In this document: one piece after another, positions 1-11,000 of the stretch
Layout of the letters: every line of letters begins with the position of its first letter
How positions within the stretch are numbered: position 1 is the stretch's first letter
Assembly (NCBI RefSeq): GCF_016481305.1
Contig: NZ_JAENBO010000003.1
Coordinates: 1-64,000 of the forward strand
Direction: 5' to 3'
From: Streptococcus pacificus
GTDB lineage: Bacteria > Bacillota > Bacilli > Lactobacillales > Streptococcaceae
Length of the DNA stretch: 64,000 nucleotides
Notes under the pieces: generated by a model
The model's input: only the letters and a program-made list of their open reading frames with translations
The model's database searches: none
What the model was told of the DNA's origin: nothing
Program-made: the position numbers and the translations under genes

Positions 1-3000
1 GAGCTGTCACATCACCTTCGGTGAACAATGCTTTAGCATCTGTTGTCTGTGCTTGACCTTGTTTACCTGTCGTTTCAGCTGTTTGGGCTGTTGGTGTTAC
101 TTTCTCTACTGTAGGAGTGTACTTAGCTGTTACTGCTGTGCCATTCTTATCAACACGTTTAACAGTGACACCTGTACCTGTGCCTGTGAAGCTTGGTTCT
201 GGGGTAAAGGTTACTGTACCATCTGGTGCAACAGTATAGGTTCCTTCTCCGTCGATAGTCTTAGTTTTACTTCCATCTTCAAATGTTGCTGCAACATTAT
301 CATCCATTGGGACTTGTGGGTCACCTGCTGTGAAGACTGGTTGACCACTTTGAACTTGACCTTGTTTTCCTGTAGAAGTGGCATCTGTTCCCGTTGGAAC
401 AACAGGTTTAACCGTTGGTGTGTATGTTCCTTCAACTGTCGTACCATTCTTATCACTAGCTTGAACGATGATAGCTGGTGCAACACCAACAAAGTCTTTC
501 TCTGGTGTAAAGATAATCCTATTATTAGCCTTATCTATGCTATAAGTACCAACCTTCATACCTGCTGAAGTGAACACTTCAACCGGTTGATCAGTATATT
601 GATCGTTCGTGTTTTTCAGCCTAATATTGTCAATTGTAATAACACCCTCAGGTATATTTGCACCTGGTATAAAGTTAAGTGTTTCACCATAATTTGAAGC
701 ATTTTCATCATCCTCAAAAACAATATTTGAACTTTGTTCTATTCCTTGAAGACCTGTTGTTTCTGATGAATGAGCTGTTGGAGTAACAGCTGTAACTGTT
801 GGCGTATACTTAGCCGTTACTGCTGTACCGTTCTTGTCAACACGTTTAACCGTGACGCCTTCTGCTGTGCCTGTATAAGTAGGAACTGGAGTGAAAGTGA
901 CAGTGCCATTTTCTGATACTTCGTAAGTTCCAACACCATCAACTGTCTTAATGGTTTCACCATCTTCAAAAGTAGCTGGAACCGTATTATCCATTGGAAC
1001 AAGATCATTACCTGGATTAAAGACTGGCTGACCTGTTTGAACTTGACCTTGAGGGCCTGTTGAGGTAACGTCCATTCCCGTTGGAACAACTGCGGTAACT
1101 GTTGGAGTATAGGTCGCTGTCACCACTCTACCATTCTTATCGGCAGCTTGTATAGATACACTAGGAGCTGCCCCTACAAAATCTTTTTCAGGAGTGAAAA
1201 CGACGGCAGTTGCTGCTTTATCTAAAGTAAATGTACCTATTTTTTTACCAGATGCATCAAAGACAATAACAGGTTGATCCGTAGCTTGACCATTAGAATC
1301 CAATAAAGTGATTGATGTGCTATCAATCTGTGCTTTAGGAGTCTCTGCTCCTGGAACAAAATTAATTGTTTGACCAGGGTTAGCATCATTTTCATCAGTA
1401 GTCAAAATAATTGGTGATGTCTGTGCTTGGCCTTGTACTCCTGTAGTCTCAGAAGATCTAGATGATGGGATAACAGCTATGACAGTTGGTACATAAACAC
1501 CATCCATAGTCGTAAATCCATTAATATTTTGATTAATATTATCTAAACCGTTCAATGAAGTATTTGATGTCCAACCAGTGGTTTGACCATTTTTGTCTGT
1601 GGCTCTTAAAACAACACCATCAGCAGTGCCTACAAAACTTGAAACAGGTGTAAACGTAACCGTACCATCTGAAGTAACTGTATAAGTTCCTTGCCCTGGT
1701 TTCGTAAAACTTGTTACCAGGCTTCCATCTGGGGCAACAATTTTAACAGCTTGAGTTGTATCAATAGTATTTGCCGTGTTGAAGTCAGTTTTTAGTTTCC
1801 CATAAGCTGTGAAATTCATGGTAGTACTTTGTGGCTCACCTTGATTTCCTGAAGTTTCTTTTCGTTCACCTTTTGGTGGATGAATAGTTTTTATTAGAAA
1901 ATCTTCAACTTCACCAGAAGTTGCTAAGTCAACTGGGTATTGAATTTCTTCAGATTTCAAAGCAATTCTGACACGAGCTCCTAAAGCAGAAATTGAGGTG
2001 TCAATAATTTGGGGAGCATTTTGAAAAACAAGATCAACAGGACCATCAGAAGTGACTTCAATCATGGCAGATGACTCATTATCATCAAACTTACCATTAT
2101 TATTAAAGTCAATCCATCCTTTCACAAAGGCTCTTTCATTACCATTTCTATTTGCTTTTATTGAAAGAGTATACTCATGATTTTCTGCTTGATGGATAAC
2201 AAAGGGTTGACCACTTGCGGAAAGTTGAGTGTCTCCCTCATCAGCATCATCATTGTTATCATCTCTAAACCACTCACTACCAGAACCAGTTGGATCTGAT
2301 TGATCGACATCATAGTCTGGTTTCTCAGTACCAAGAAACGGCGCTGGTTCCCCATTTAAATCCCTAATAGCATGAGCAACATAACCATAAGAGGCTGGAG
2401 CATCACCAATATCAGTTAGTAAAAATCCTATTTGAGTCGTTTGTCCTCCAATAGTATTCATATATATACCGACTTCTGTAGCTCCTGATGTTGCTACTAC
2501 TGGTACACTATGAGAGTCTTTATTAGTTCTAACACCTCCAAAAACTTTTGAACCAAGCCCACCAGTGACTTGATCAGGATTTGCCCAATATTCTGGTATA
2601 TATCCTCCATTTGCTATACTAGCTAAATCAGAAGCTGAGTTCACGGTATATCTTACATTGTTTTCATCTTGCTTAATCGTTGCAATTTCTTCCCAATTAG
2701 AACCATTTGTAGTAAATATATTGATTTCGTGCGATTTTGCTTCTTCACCATCAGCCATTAAGATAGTGACAGGTACTTCGTCACCTTTATATATCGCAGT
2801 GACCTTCAGTCGCATTCCAACATTAAATGCTCCTTGTTCAACACCAAAGTTGGTCAATCGGTCTTCAGTACTGAGACCTGCTAATCTGACATGTGACCAT
2901 ACCGGATCTTGTGGTTTTAATATAATATCAGTTGGTCTTCCACTCCACCAACCTCGTTTATCTGTCCGATATCTATTTACAGCATTTGGATTATAACCTT

Positions 3001-4060
3001 TAGCAGGATCACCTCCAGTACGCTCTTTATAGAAATCAGTTGCTTCAAAGGGTTTTAACTCTATTACCTCAGCTTTTACAGTAAAACCTGGAGAAATCTC
3101 TTTTTGAAATACGGTTCCAACTTTAAGAGCTTTTGTTCCATCGCTTAAAACTTTTACATTTTGAATATCATTATCATCAGTAAAATCTACCCATACAATT
3201 TGTTTGCTTAGTTTGGCTAAATCAAGATTTTTTTCTCTAGGGGTTTCAGTATCACCAAGTCTAAAACCTGTACCAGAAGGAATTTCTTTCCCTTCATTAT
3301 GAGGACGAGGCAATGCAGAACTAACAGGTTTTTCACTTTTTTCAACAGAATAAGCTTTAGTTTGCTTTATTAAAATTTCTTTTATCTCATTTTCATTAAC
3401 ATCTGGTAAAGAATTTAGATTTTCTCTTTCGGTTAATTCTGAATGAAATGACTCTTCTTCAGGATTTAATAAAGAGGTTTCTGTCTCTGTAACAGAATTT
3501 TCTTGTGTGTCAGTATGATTATCTTTATTATCTTTATCTACTGGTGTTCCAGAAACCTTTTCAACCAATGAATTTTGTTTATCTTCAGTTTCTTCTGATT
3601 TTTTTGTTTCAGCTGATAAAATACTATTTTCATCATCTTGAACCTCTGGAACAGTTTCATTTGTAGGAGATGAAGGTAAGACTTCATTACTGTCAGAAGT
3701 GGTTTGAGCTTCTAGTGTTGAATTAATTGCTACATTCTCAGAAGGAACGACTTCCGGATCAACTGATTTTGCATCAACCAACTCTTCTGAATATTCTGAA
3801 TATTCAACCACCTCTACAGAAATAGGTTCTGGTGATTCAATTATTTCTAAAGGAACTTCTTCAACCTTTTCAACCTCTACAGTATTAGACTGATTAGCAG
3901 ACTGATCTATGACTACCTCAGTAGTTGAAATAGAGTCATCTGCTTCTACAGTGCCAGCAAATATAGCAAACACAGTACCAATCAGTACTGATGCTGCTCC
4001 AATTTTAAATTTCTTTATCGTAAAACGTTGTTTACTCTCTAAATTTTTTCTTTTTGACAT
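1..4060 (-). CDS. CshA-type fibrillar surface adhesin, C-terminus outside the window
   Basis: Cell-surface adhesin read from right to left; its 3' end, and any LPXTG anchor, lie beyond position 1. The ATG at 4058-4060 follows an AGGAGATGAC ribosome site and opens 1,353 codons without a stop. Residues 1-41 are a Gram-positive signal peptide with a YSIRK-like stretch (FTIKKFKIGAASVLIG). Residues ~42-270 are acidic, Ser/Thr/Glu-rich and low in complexity. Residues ~285-560 resemble the non-repetitive ligand-binding region of CshA-family proteins. Residues ~620-725 form a GEVED domain (GWIDFNNNGKFDD, then SGEVEDFLIK). From ~740 on come CshA fibril repeats, each ending near FTP...F.G and YTPTV. 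In CshA proteins the N-terminal region binds fibronectin and the repeats form the fibril. The gene is monocistronic with its own strong promoter. The family is clear; the ligand is inferred only. Confidence 0.93.
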   Translation of the reverse strand, partial: MSKRKNLESKQRFTIKKFKIGAASVLIGTVFAIFAGTVEADDSISTTEVVIDQSANQSNTVEVEKVEEVPLEIIESPEPISVEVVEYSEYSEELVDAKSVDPEVVPSENVAINSTLEAQTTSDSNEVLPSSPTNETVPEVQDDENSILSAETKKSEETEDKQNSLVEKVSGTPVDKDNKDNHTDTQENSVTETETSLLNPEEESFHSELTERENLNSLPDVNENEIKEILIKQTKAYSVEKSEKPVSSALPRPHNEGKEIPSGTGFRLGDTETPREKNLDLAKLSKQIVWVDFTDDNDIQNVKVLSDGTKALKVGTVFQKEISPGFTVKAEVIELKPFEATDFYKERTGGDPAKGYNPNAVNRYRTDKRGWWSGRPTDIILKPQDPVWSHVRLAGLSTEDRLTNFGVEQGAFNVGMRLKVTAIYKGDEVPVTILMADGEEAKSHEINIFTTNGSNWEEIATIKQDENNVRYTVNSASDLASIANGGYIPEYWANPDQVTGGLGSKVFGGVRTNKDSHSVPVVATSGATEVGIYMNTIGGQTTQIGFLLTDIGDAPASYGYVAHAIRDLNGEPAPFLGTEKPDYDVDQSDPTGSGSEWFRDDNNDDADEGDTQLSASGQPFVIHQAENHEYTLSIKANRNGNERAFVKGWIDFNNNGKFDDNESSAMIEVTSDGPVDLVFQNAPQIIDTSISALGARVRIALKSEEIQYPVDLATSGEVEDFLIKTIHPPKGERKETSGNQGEPQSTTMNFTAYGKLKTDFNTANTIDTTQAVKIVAPDGSLVTSFTKPGQGTYTVTSDGTVTFTPVSSFVGTADGVVLRATDKNGQTTGWTSNTSLNGLDNINQNINGFTTMDGVYVPTVIAVIPSSRSSETTGVQGQAQTSPIILTTDENDANPGQTINFVPGAETPKAQIDSTSITLLDSNGQATDQPVIVFDASGKKIGTFTLDKAATAVVFTPEKDFVGAAPSVSIQAADKNGRVVTATYTPTVTAVVPTGMDVTSTGPQGQVQTGQPVFNPGNDLVPMDNTVPATFEDGETIKTVDGVGTYEVSENGTVTFTPVPTYTGTAEGVTVKRVDKNGTAVTAKYTPTVTAVTPTAHSSETTGLQGIEQSSNIVFEDDENASNYGETLNFIPGANIPEGVITIDNIRLKNTNDQYTDQPVEVFTSAGMKVGTYSIDKANNRIIFTPEKDFVGVAPAIIVQASDKNGTTVEGTYTPTVKPVVPTGTDATSTGKQGQVQSGQPVFTAGDPQVPMDDNVAATFEDGSKTKTIDGEGTYTVAPDGTVTFTPEPSFTGTGTGVTVKRVDKNGTAVTAKYTPTVEKVTPTAQTAETTGKQGQAQTTDAKALFTEGDVTA
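68..754 (-). repeat. Second 687-bp two-module adhesin repeat unit
   Basis: Second copy of a 229-codon unit, made of a 128-codon A module (371-754) and a 101-codon B module (68-370). Module borders were set at the Gly codon of the conserved TTG or STG motif (anchors at 752, 368 and 65). The A module contains ...TDQPV.VF and FTPEKDFVG; the B module contains TFEDG and GTAVTAKYTPTV. A further module starts at 67 and leaves the window. Confidence 0.9.
755..1441 (-). repeat. First 687-bp two-module adhesin repeat unit
   Basis: First complete A+B unit: A module 1058-1441 (384 bp) and B module 755-1057 (303 bp). It is preceded by a more divergent 136-codon fibril repeat (anchor at 1847). Spacing of the Gly anchor codons (1439, 1055, 752, 368, 65) is exactly 384, 303, 384, 303. 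The two units are therefore co-linear without indels. Confidence 0.9.
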
Positions 4061-4102
4061 GTCATCTCCTTTTTTTAAGACAAAAAGTTGTACTCACTCT
4101 CA

Positions 4103-4131
4103 AGTATAGGCTTTATTACTGTATTTGTCAA
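4103..4131 (-). promoter_or_regulatory. Promoter of the adhesin gene
   Basis: On the - strand the -35 is TTGACA (4126-4131) and the -10 is TATACT (4103-4108), with a 17-base spacer. The expected transcript start is about 35-40 bases before the ATG, leaving room for the visible ribosome site. Confidence 0.85.
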
Positions 4132-4186
4132 TGTTTTCAACAACTTTGCTTCTATTCAATCTTATGTTTTATACAAAAAATAGTTA

Positions 4187-4217
4187 AGAAAAAAGAGAGG
4201 AATCTTCCCTCTCTTTT
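4187..4217 (-). terminator. Terminator of pheST
   Basis: Stem 4191-4200 pairs with 4207-4217 (AAAAGAGAGG with CCTCTCTTTT, - strand), followed by a T-rich tail. The first arm includes part of the pheT stop codon. Confidence 0.85.
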
Positions 4218-6618
4218 ATCTTATTTCCGCATTCAAATCAATGGCAAGTGCTGTGATGATTTTCTCGATATAATTAGTCACTTCTTCATCAGTTAAACTA
4301 TCCGTTTCTTTTTGGAATGTCAGGCTATAAGCCATTGATTTTTTGCCAGTTTCGATAGTGCTACCGCTATATACATCAAATAGTTTAATGTCTTTAAGAT
4401 TTTTTACCTTGGCTTTCTCAATGACAGAAATAATATCATCATGTGTCACATTAACATCAACAAGTAAGGCTAAATCTCTTGAAACAGCAGGGTATTTGAT
4501 AACATCTTTGAAGATGATTTGTGTTTGCCACAACTCTTCCACTTTTTGCAAGTCAATTTCAGCAACATAGGTTTCTGAAAGATCATAGTCTTTAGCTACT
4601 TGCGGATGAATCTGACCAACAAAACCAAGTACTTCTTCGTCTTTTAAAATAAGTGCTGTTCTTCCTGGATGCATATTCTCCATCTTTGTTGCTTGATAGT
4701 CAACAGAAATATTTAACTGACGAAACAGTGTTTCTAAAACACCTTTGGCATAAAAGAAATCAACTGGTGTCGCTTTTGTTTGAAAATCTTTATCAGCCAC
4801 TAAACCTGTAATAGCAAAAGCAAGTTTACCAACTTCATTTGGTAGCGGTGCTGTCTCGTCTGTTGCTGGTTTAAAGATTTTTCCAATTTCATAGATGGCA
4901 ATATTCTTAAGATTACGAGCTGTATTGTAAGCTATAATATCAAGCATTCCAGACAAGATATTTTGTCTTAAAACGGAGCGATCACTAGTCATTGGCCACA
5001 TCAACTCTGTTAATTCTTGTGGTTCTTGGTTAAAAGCAATTGCTTTTTCAGGTGTTGTTAAAGCATAAGAAATCACTTCTGATAATCCTTGTGCTTCAAT
5101 AATACTTCTTATTTTTCGACGTAGTTTTTGGGTTCTTGTCAATTCACCAATGGTGCCACCTGTACTAGGTAGAGTAGTTGGTAATTTGTCATAGCCATAA
5201 ATACGAGCAATCTCTTCGACCAAGTCAGCTTCAATGGCAATGTCCCAACGACGTGGTGGTACAGAGACAGAAAAGCCACTAGCATCCCCACTGACTCCAA
5301 AACCAAGTTGAGCCATTATTTTCTCAATATCAGTATAAACAAGTTCAGTTCCAAGACGAGTATTAACGTAATCAAGATTAGTAGAAACCACTTTGTCTGC
5401 TAACTGTAATTGACCTACTGAAGCCATCCCTGATAAAACAGAACCTTCTGCTAATTCTGTTAACATGGCAGCTGCATAATCAAGGGCCTCTATCACAGTA
5501 GCATGATTGATGCCTTTTTCAAAACGTGATGACGATTCAGATCTAAGATTTAAACGGCTACTTGTTTTTCTAACAAGTTGTCCGTCAAAAACAGCGGCCT
5601 CAAGAACAACTGTCTGTGTGTTATCATCAATTTCAGTTGATTGTCCACCCATAACACCTGCCAAGGCAACAGGTTTATCAGCAACAGTAATTACCATGTC
5701 CTCAGCAGTTAAGCTTCTTTCTTCACCATCTAAAGTCGTGATCATTTCTTTTTCTTTGGCTAGTCTTGCAACAATAGTTTTTTCTTCAAATTTATCATAA
5801 TCAAAAGCATGCATCGGTTGACCAAAATAGAGCAAAACATAGTTGGTAATATCAACCACATTATTAATAGGTCTAATGCCTTGATTCATTAAAACATTTT
5901 GCAACCATTGAGGACTAGGTTTAATCACAACATTTTCAACCACACGCGCTGCATAAAAAGGTATTTCTTTAGCTGCAACTTCAACAGATAAAACATCTGA
6001 AACATTCTTGGCAGTCTCCACTAATGATTTTTTTTCAAAATAAACAGGTTTATCATAAATAGCTGCAACTTCATGAGCCACTCCTCTCATTGATAAAGCA
6101 TCCGCCCGATTTGGTGTGATTGCTAGCTCAATAATTTCATCATCAAGATCAAGGTATTTAAAAATAGAATCGCCAACTAAAGCATCATCAGGCAGTCGGT
6201 AAATATTATCCTGGTAGTCTTTAGGGATCACTGAATCTGGTACACCAATTTCACTCAAGGAACATAGCATACCAAATGACGAAACACCTCTAATTTTTCC
6301 TTTTTTAATCTTACGATTACCTACAATTCGAGCACCTGGAATAGCGACAATTGTTTTCATTGCTAAATCAACAACTTTTCCGCCACAAACCACCTGGATA
6401 GGTTCTTCTTCGCCTATATCAACTTGGCAGACTGTTAAGTGTGTGTCTGGAATCTTTTCTTTTTCGACAATTTGTCCAACAATTAATTTGGATAGGCCTT
6501 CATTTAGTTGTGAAACGCCCTCCACCTCAATTCCAGTAGTTGACATTTTTTCTGATAATTCTGAACTGGGTACATCAATTGCAACGAGTTTTTTTAACCA
6601 TTTATAACTAACTAACAT
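4216..6618 (-). CDS. pheT: Phenylalanyl-tRNA synthetase beta subunit
   Basis: Large subunit of the cytoplasmic alpha2-beta2 enzyme that charges tRNA-Phe. At 800 residues it has the usual bacterial length. Visible domains, in order: an N-terminal tRNA-binding OB fold (about residues 39-150, [18 protein letters not shown]), the B3/B4 editing region (about 210-380), a B5 DNA-binding-like fold (about 405-475), the catalytic-like core, and a C-terminal ferredoxin-like anticodon-binding domain starting near [15 protein letters not shown]. The ATG has a GAAAGGAAAA ribosome site. It follows pheS by 63 bases and shares its T-box-controlled transcript. Confidence 0.98.
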   Translation of the reverse strand: MLVSYKWLKKLVAIDVPSSELSEKMSTTGIEVEGVSQLNEGLSKLIVGQIVEKEKIPDTHLTVCQVDIGEEEPIQVVCGGKVVDLAMKTIVAIPGARIVGNRKIKKGKIRGVSSFGMLCSLSEIGVPDSVIPKDYQDNIYRLPDDALVGDSIFKYLDLDDEIIELAITPNRADALSMRGVAHEVAAIYDKPVYFEKKSLVETAKNVSDVLSVEVAAKEIPFYAARVVENVVIKPSPQWLQNVLMNQGIRPINNVVDITNYVLLYFGQPMHAFDYDKFEEKTIVARLAKEKEMITTLDGEERSLTAEDMVITVADKPVALAGVMGGQSTEIDDNTQTVVLEAAVFDGQLVRKTSSRLNLRSESSSRFEKGINHATVIEALDYAAAMLTELAEGSVLSGMASVGQLQLADKVVSTNLDYVNTRLGTELVYTDIEKIMAQLGFGVSGDASGFSVSVPPRRWDIAIEADLVEEIARIYGYDKLPTTLPSTGGTIGELTRTQKLRRKIRSIIEAQGLSEVISYALTTPEKAIAFNQEPQELTELMWPMTSDRSVLRQNILSGMLDIIAYNTARNLKNIAIYEIGKIFKPATDETAPLPNEVGKLAFAITGLVADKDFQTKATPVDFFYAKGVLETLFRQLNISVDYQATKMENMHPGRTALILKDEEVLGFVGQIHPQVAKDYDLSETYVAEIDLQKVEELWQTQIIFKDVIKYPAVSRDLALLVDVNVTHDDIISVIEKAKVKNLKDIKLFDVYSGSTIETGKKSMAYSLTFQKETDSLTDEEVTNYIEKIITALAIDLNAEIR

Positions 6619-6681
6619 ATTTTTCCTTTCACTTACTGTTTATTCATTAATTTAAATGAAATGAGGTTCTAAAACGACTCA

Positions 6682-7728
6682 TTAGTTGAATTGTTCATTA
6701 AAGCGAACATCTCCTTGATAGAAACCTCTGATATCATTGATACCATAACGCAACATTGCAATACGTTCTTGTCCAAGTCCAAAAGCAAAGCCAGAATATT
6801 TTTGAGCATCAACGCCACTCATCTCAAGAACATTAGGATGAACCATACCAGCTCCTAATATTTCAATCCAACCGGTCTGTTTACAAACATTACAACCAGT
6901 TCCCCCACACTTGAAACAAGAAACATCAACTTCAACAGAAGGTTCAGTAAATGGGAAATAAGAAGGGCGCAAACGAATGTTACGGTCAGCACCAAACATT
7001 TTTTGGCTAATGAGCTGAAGAGTCCCTTTTAAGTCACTCATTGAAATATTTTCACCAACTACTAAACCTTCAATTTGATGGAATTGATGACTATGCGTCG
7101 CATCATCTGTATCGCGTCTGAAAACACGCCCTGGTGAAATCATTTTGAGAGCACCTTTTGAAAAGTCATGTTTGTCTAGGGTTCTTGCCTGTACAGGACT
7201 GGTATGTGTTCTCAATAAAATTTCTTCTGTAATATAAAAGGTATCTTGCATATCTCTTGCTGGGTGGTTTTTAGGTAAATTCATTCTTTCGAAGTTATAA
7301 TAGTCTGTTTCCACTTCAAATCCGTCAACAACCTGAAAGCCCATGCCTAGAAAAATATCTTCAATTTCTTCGTTGATTTGAGTTAAAACATGACGATTCC
7401 CTTGTTTAAGTTGCTTACCTGGAAGGGTCACATCAATTTTTTCTGAAGCTAGTTGTGCTTCGATTTTTGCATTTGACATTTTAATCATCATGTCTTCAAA
7501 AGCTTTGGTTAGAGTATCTCTCACCTCATTTGCTTCTTTACCGATAACTGGTCGCATATCATTTGATAAGTCTTTTAGACCTTTTAGGATTTCAGTTAGT
7601 TTCCCTTTCTTCCCTAAAACTGAAACACGAAGGTCTTGAAGCTCTTTTGAACCATCTAAGGCCATCTCTTTTAGAGACTCTAGTGTTTCTTTTTTTAATG
7701 CTTGTAGTTGCTCTTGTAGTGTCATCAT
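6682..7728 (-). CDS. pheS: Phenylalanyl-tRNA synthetase alpha subunit
   Basis: Catalytic class II subunit that forms Phe-AMP and transfers Phe to tRNA. An N-terminal coiled coil (residues ~1-90) is followed by the class II core with motif 2 (FHQIEGLVV) and motif 3 ([14 protein letters not shown]). A Cys cluster ([12 protein letters not shown]) sits in between. Two ATG codons are adjacent. AAAGGA is 2 bases from the first but 5 from the second, so translation probably starts at 7725, giving 347 residues. First gene of pheST; the 5' leader is a T-box. Confidence 0.97.
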   Translation of the reverse strand: MMTLQEQLQALKKETLESLKEMALDGSKELQDLRVSVLGKKGKLTEILKGLKDLSNDMRPVIGKEANEVRDTLTKAFEDMMIKMSNAKIEAQLASEKIDVTLPGKQLKQGNRHVLTQINEEIEDIFLGMGFQVVDGFEVETDYYNFERMNLPKNHPARDMQDTFYITEEILLRTHTSPVQARTLDKHDFSKGALKMISPGRVFRRDTDDATHSHQFHQIEGLVVGENISMSDLKGTLQLISQKMFGADRNIRLRPSYFPFTEPSVEVDVSCFKCGGTGCNVCKQTGWIEILGAGMVHPNVLEMSGVDAQKYSGFAFGLGQERIAMLRYGINDIRGFYQGDVRFNEQFN

Positions 7729-7738
7729 AATCCTTTCT

Positions 7739-7950
7739 TAATCAATAAAAAAGTGCCAATACTCCATTTATTCGGAGCGTTGACACGCGGTACCATCCGT
7801 TTTCATCTAGTTAGACTAGACCTTAATTGACTATCCTTTTTTGAGTGAATTCGCTAAATTAAGACTTTGTGAGCTTTCAGTCACGACCCACATTCCCTGA
7901 TAAGTTTTCCTTTAGTTACTAGTCTCATAGATAAGTATTTAATTAACGTT
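7739..7950 (-). ncRNA. T-box leader of pheST
   Basis: tRNA-sensing leader on the - strand upstream of pheS. The conserved T-box element is at 7786-7800 (ACGGATGGTACCGCG). It is followed by a terminator whose arms are 7774-7785 and 7754-7765, with a T tract at about 7746-7752. The likely specifier is TTC (Phe), read at 7849-7847 just after GAA; this fits the downstream genes, but stem I was not folded in full. Uncharged tRNA-Phe would stabilise the antiterminator and switch pheST on. Confidence 0.92.
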
Positions 7951-7979
7951 ATTGTAACAAATTTCATACCAGTTAGCAA
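7951..7979 (-). promoter_or_regulatory. Promoter of the pheST T-box transcript
   Basis: The -35 is TTGCTA (7974-7979) and the -10 is TACAAT (7951-7956), with a 17-base spacer and an extended TGT in front of the -10. Confidence 0.8.
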
Positions 7980-8015
7980 GATTTTTCCTGATTAATTGTT
8001 AAACAAGTATGACTT

Positions 8016-11000
8016 TTATTGTACTAGTTGTTCAGCATCTTTTAATTTAACGGAAACGATTTTGGAAACGCCTGATTCTTGCATGGTCACTCCATAAATA
8101 CTATCAGCAGCAGCCATAGTTCCTTTTCTGTGGGTAACAACAATAAACTGACTCGATTTATCAAAGCGATTTAAATAATCACCAAAACGTTTAACATTAG
8201 CTTCGTCAAGTGCTGCTTCAACCTCATCAAGGATAACAAATGGAATTGTTTTAACTCTAATAATAGCAAATAAGAGAGCTAAAGCAGATAAGGCTTTTTC
8301 ACCACCACTCATCAGATTGAGCGATTGAATCTTTTTACCTGGCGGTTGAACAGATATTTCAACGCCTGAGGTCAACAAATCACCATCAGTCAATTGCAAA
8401 TCAGCTGTCCCTCCACCAAACATTTGTTTAAAGGTTTGCTTAAAGCTATCTCTAACAGCCTCAAAGGTCGTTTTGAATCTAACTTTCACCTCATCATCCA
8501 TATCATGAATCGTTGATAATAAAAGTTCTTTGGCGCTAGTCAAGTCAGCTCTTTGACTATTTAAGAAATCAAGACGCTCTTTGACCTCATCATACTGCTC
8601 AACAGCATCCAAATTGACTGGACCAAGTTTTTTAATAGCATTAAGATACTCTCTTAATTGTTCTTTTGCTTTTGGCATCTCATCAATCTCATTAGCCACT
8701 TCTTGTGCCATAGAAAAACTCATTTGATAGTCTTCTGATAACAGTGTCGCAAATTGACGAAGTTTATTACTGATTTGTTCAATTTGTGATTCTAGTTGTG
8801 TTTGTGTTCTGATAAAGCCTTCATTTTGTTGGCTAATTTTTTGAATTTGTTCAGACAAATCATCTAAAGCCCCCTCACTATCTTCCCACTCATATTGTAA
8901 ACGAACAGCGTGTGACTGATAATCTTCTTTTTCTTTTTTGGCATTATCTAGCTGCAACTTAAGAGTTGGCAATTCATCTTCATTTATGGCACTAAGATGA
9001 TCATCAAGTAAAGTTTTATTTTTTTCATAATCGTCTTCTAACTGAACGAGTTCTTCTTGTAGTCTACTAAGATTGGTTTGCTCAAATTTCAATTCATTCA
9101 TCAAGTCTCGTTCAACCAGTCGTTCTTTTGATAACTCTTTCGTTAATGTCTCAACCGTTTGAATAATACTATCTTTGTCCTTCTTAATTTTTTCAATCTC
9201 AATGGTAACAGATGACTTTTCTTTAGTGATAGCTTCAAGTTTATTTTCAATTGTCGTTTTTTGGTCTACTAAAGTTTCAAGCCTTTCATTCTTTTGACCA
9301 TTTTCTAGATGAGCAATAAGAGTTTTTCTATCTTTTAGTTCTTCACTTAAACGGGTTAATTCAATTGAAAGTTTTTGCTCTTCTAATCGAGCCATTTCTC
9401 CTTGATTTTTAGTGTTTTCAATAGCCTGTCTAAGTTCACTTATTTCTTGTTTAAGTGTTTCAACTTGTTTTTCGTCAGACACAACAGTTGCCTTTAACTG
9501 ATTGATTTCAGACTTCAACCCATCCAACTCAGGCTTAATAAATAAACTATTGTTTTGACGGTTAGCACCTCCTGAAAAAGATCCTCCAGGGCGAATTTCT
9601 GTGCCGTCTAAAGTGACTAGACGCACCTGGTAGTTTACCAATCGAGCCGCTTCATTAGCTTTATTAGTGTCTTCAAAAATAACAGTTGTTCCCAGTAAAT
9701 AGTTAAAGATGTTCGCTAAATTACCATCAAATGATACTAAGTCACTTGCAACACCTAAATAGCCGTTTGCTTTTTGCAATTGTCGTTGATTGTGAGCAGA
9801 TAATTGTCTTGCCTTAATCGTTGTCAAAGGTAAAAAAGTTGCCCGTCCTTGACGTGTTTTTTTAAGAAATTGAATAGCACGTTTAGCAGCCATTTCATCG
9901 GCAACAATGACATGTTGACTACTAGCACCCAAAGCAATCTCAATAGCCGTTTGATATTTTTTATCAAAGGAAATTTTCTCACTAACGGCACCAATAATAT
10001 CTTTAATCTCAGTGGCATTTTGAAGAACTGATTTAACCCCGCTATAAAATTGACTGTGATTTTTTAAAATGGTTTCTAAGCTATTTTTTCGTGCCTCTTT
10101 ATTCTTCAGACGATCTAGTCGATCAAACAGTTCTGTTTGGCTAGTTTGATATAGATTATCTAATTCATTTAATTGATTCACTTGTGATTGGTGTGCTTTT
10201 AAAAGTCTTTCCACTAATTCTTTAGCATCGTTATGAGAAGTTTGAACCGTCGAAAGTGTCTTTTTCAATTGGTCTAACGCATTGACCAAATGCTCTTTTT
10301 CTTTTTCTTTATCTTTTAAAGATTCTTCTTGGTTTTCAATCGCAGCCAAAACAGAGGTAAGTTGATTAGATAGATCAGCTTCTTGGTGCATTAAAGCAAC
10401 AAAATCTTCTCGAAAACCTTCAATAATGTCATCTGGATGAGTTGAAAAACGTTCTAACTCTTTTTCAAGATTATTAATTTTTAATTTTAGCGACTGACTA
10501 TTTTCTTCTAATGTTGTCAAATAGTCCTTTTTAGCCAAGATTGACTGCTTTAATGTCAGTTGCTGCTTGGCAATCTTATCCAAAGTCTCTTTCGTGAGGG
10601 CTTGTTTTTCCTCTTTTTGATGAGATTCTAGGGTGATAATGGCAATTTTTCGCTCTAATTCACTAATAAGTCGCGTTAATTCCATCAAATCCGTTTGAAC
10701 CTTATCTTTTTCTTCAGATAACTGATGACGTTTTAATTTTAAGGTTTGATTTTCTTTTTCTAAAGCATCCTTTTTAGCATAATAATGCTTTAAATTGTCA
10801 GTTGCTTCTTTTAAGCTAGTTTTTTTATCACTTAAGTCTTGCTTATAAGAAATAATATCAGCCACTAAAATATCCAATTGTAACGATTTTCTTTTATCTT
10901 CTAAAGTTAAGTATTCTTTGGCTGCTTTGGCTTGTTTTAGTAAAGGTTTAATCTGATTGTCTAATTCATAAATAATGTCATCTAGTCGGTCTAAATTACT

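Noticed and set aside
53..568. Open + strand frame of 171 codons
   Set aside because: It is antisense to the adhesin repeat, Cys/Trp/Ser-rich without any family pattern, and lacks a ribosome site. The - strand frame is continuous and codes for clear fibril repeats.
65..1847. Regularly spaced repeats that could suggest a CRISPR array
   Set aside because: Spacing is 300-400 bp, the repeats are divergent and keep codon phase, and they encode a known protein repeat.
2658..2996. + strand frame of 112 codons inside the adhesin
   Set aside because: Shadow frame opposite the conserved CshA ligand-binding region; no promoter or SD.
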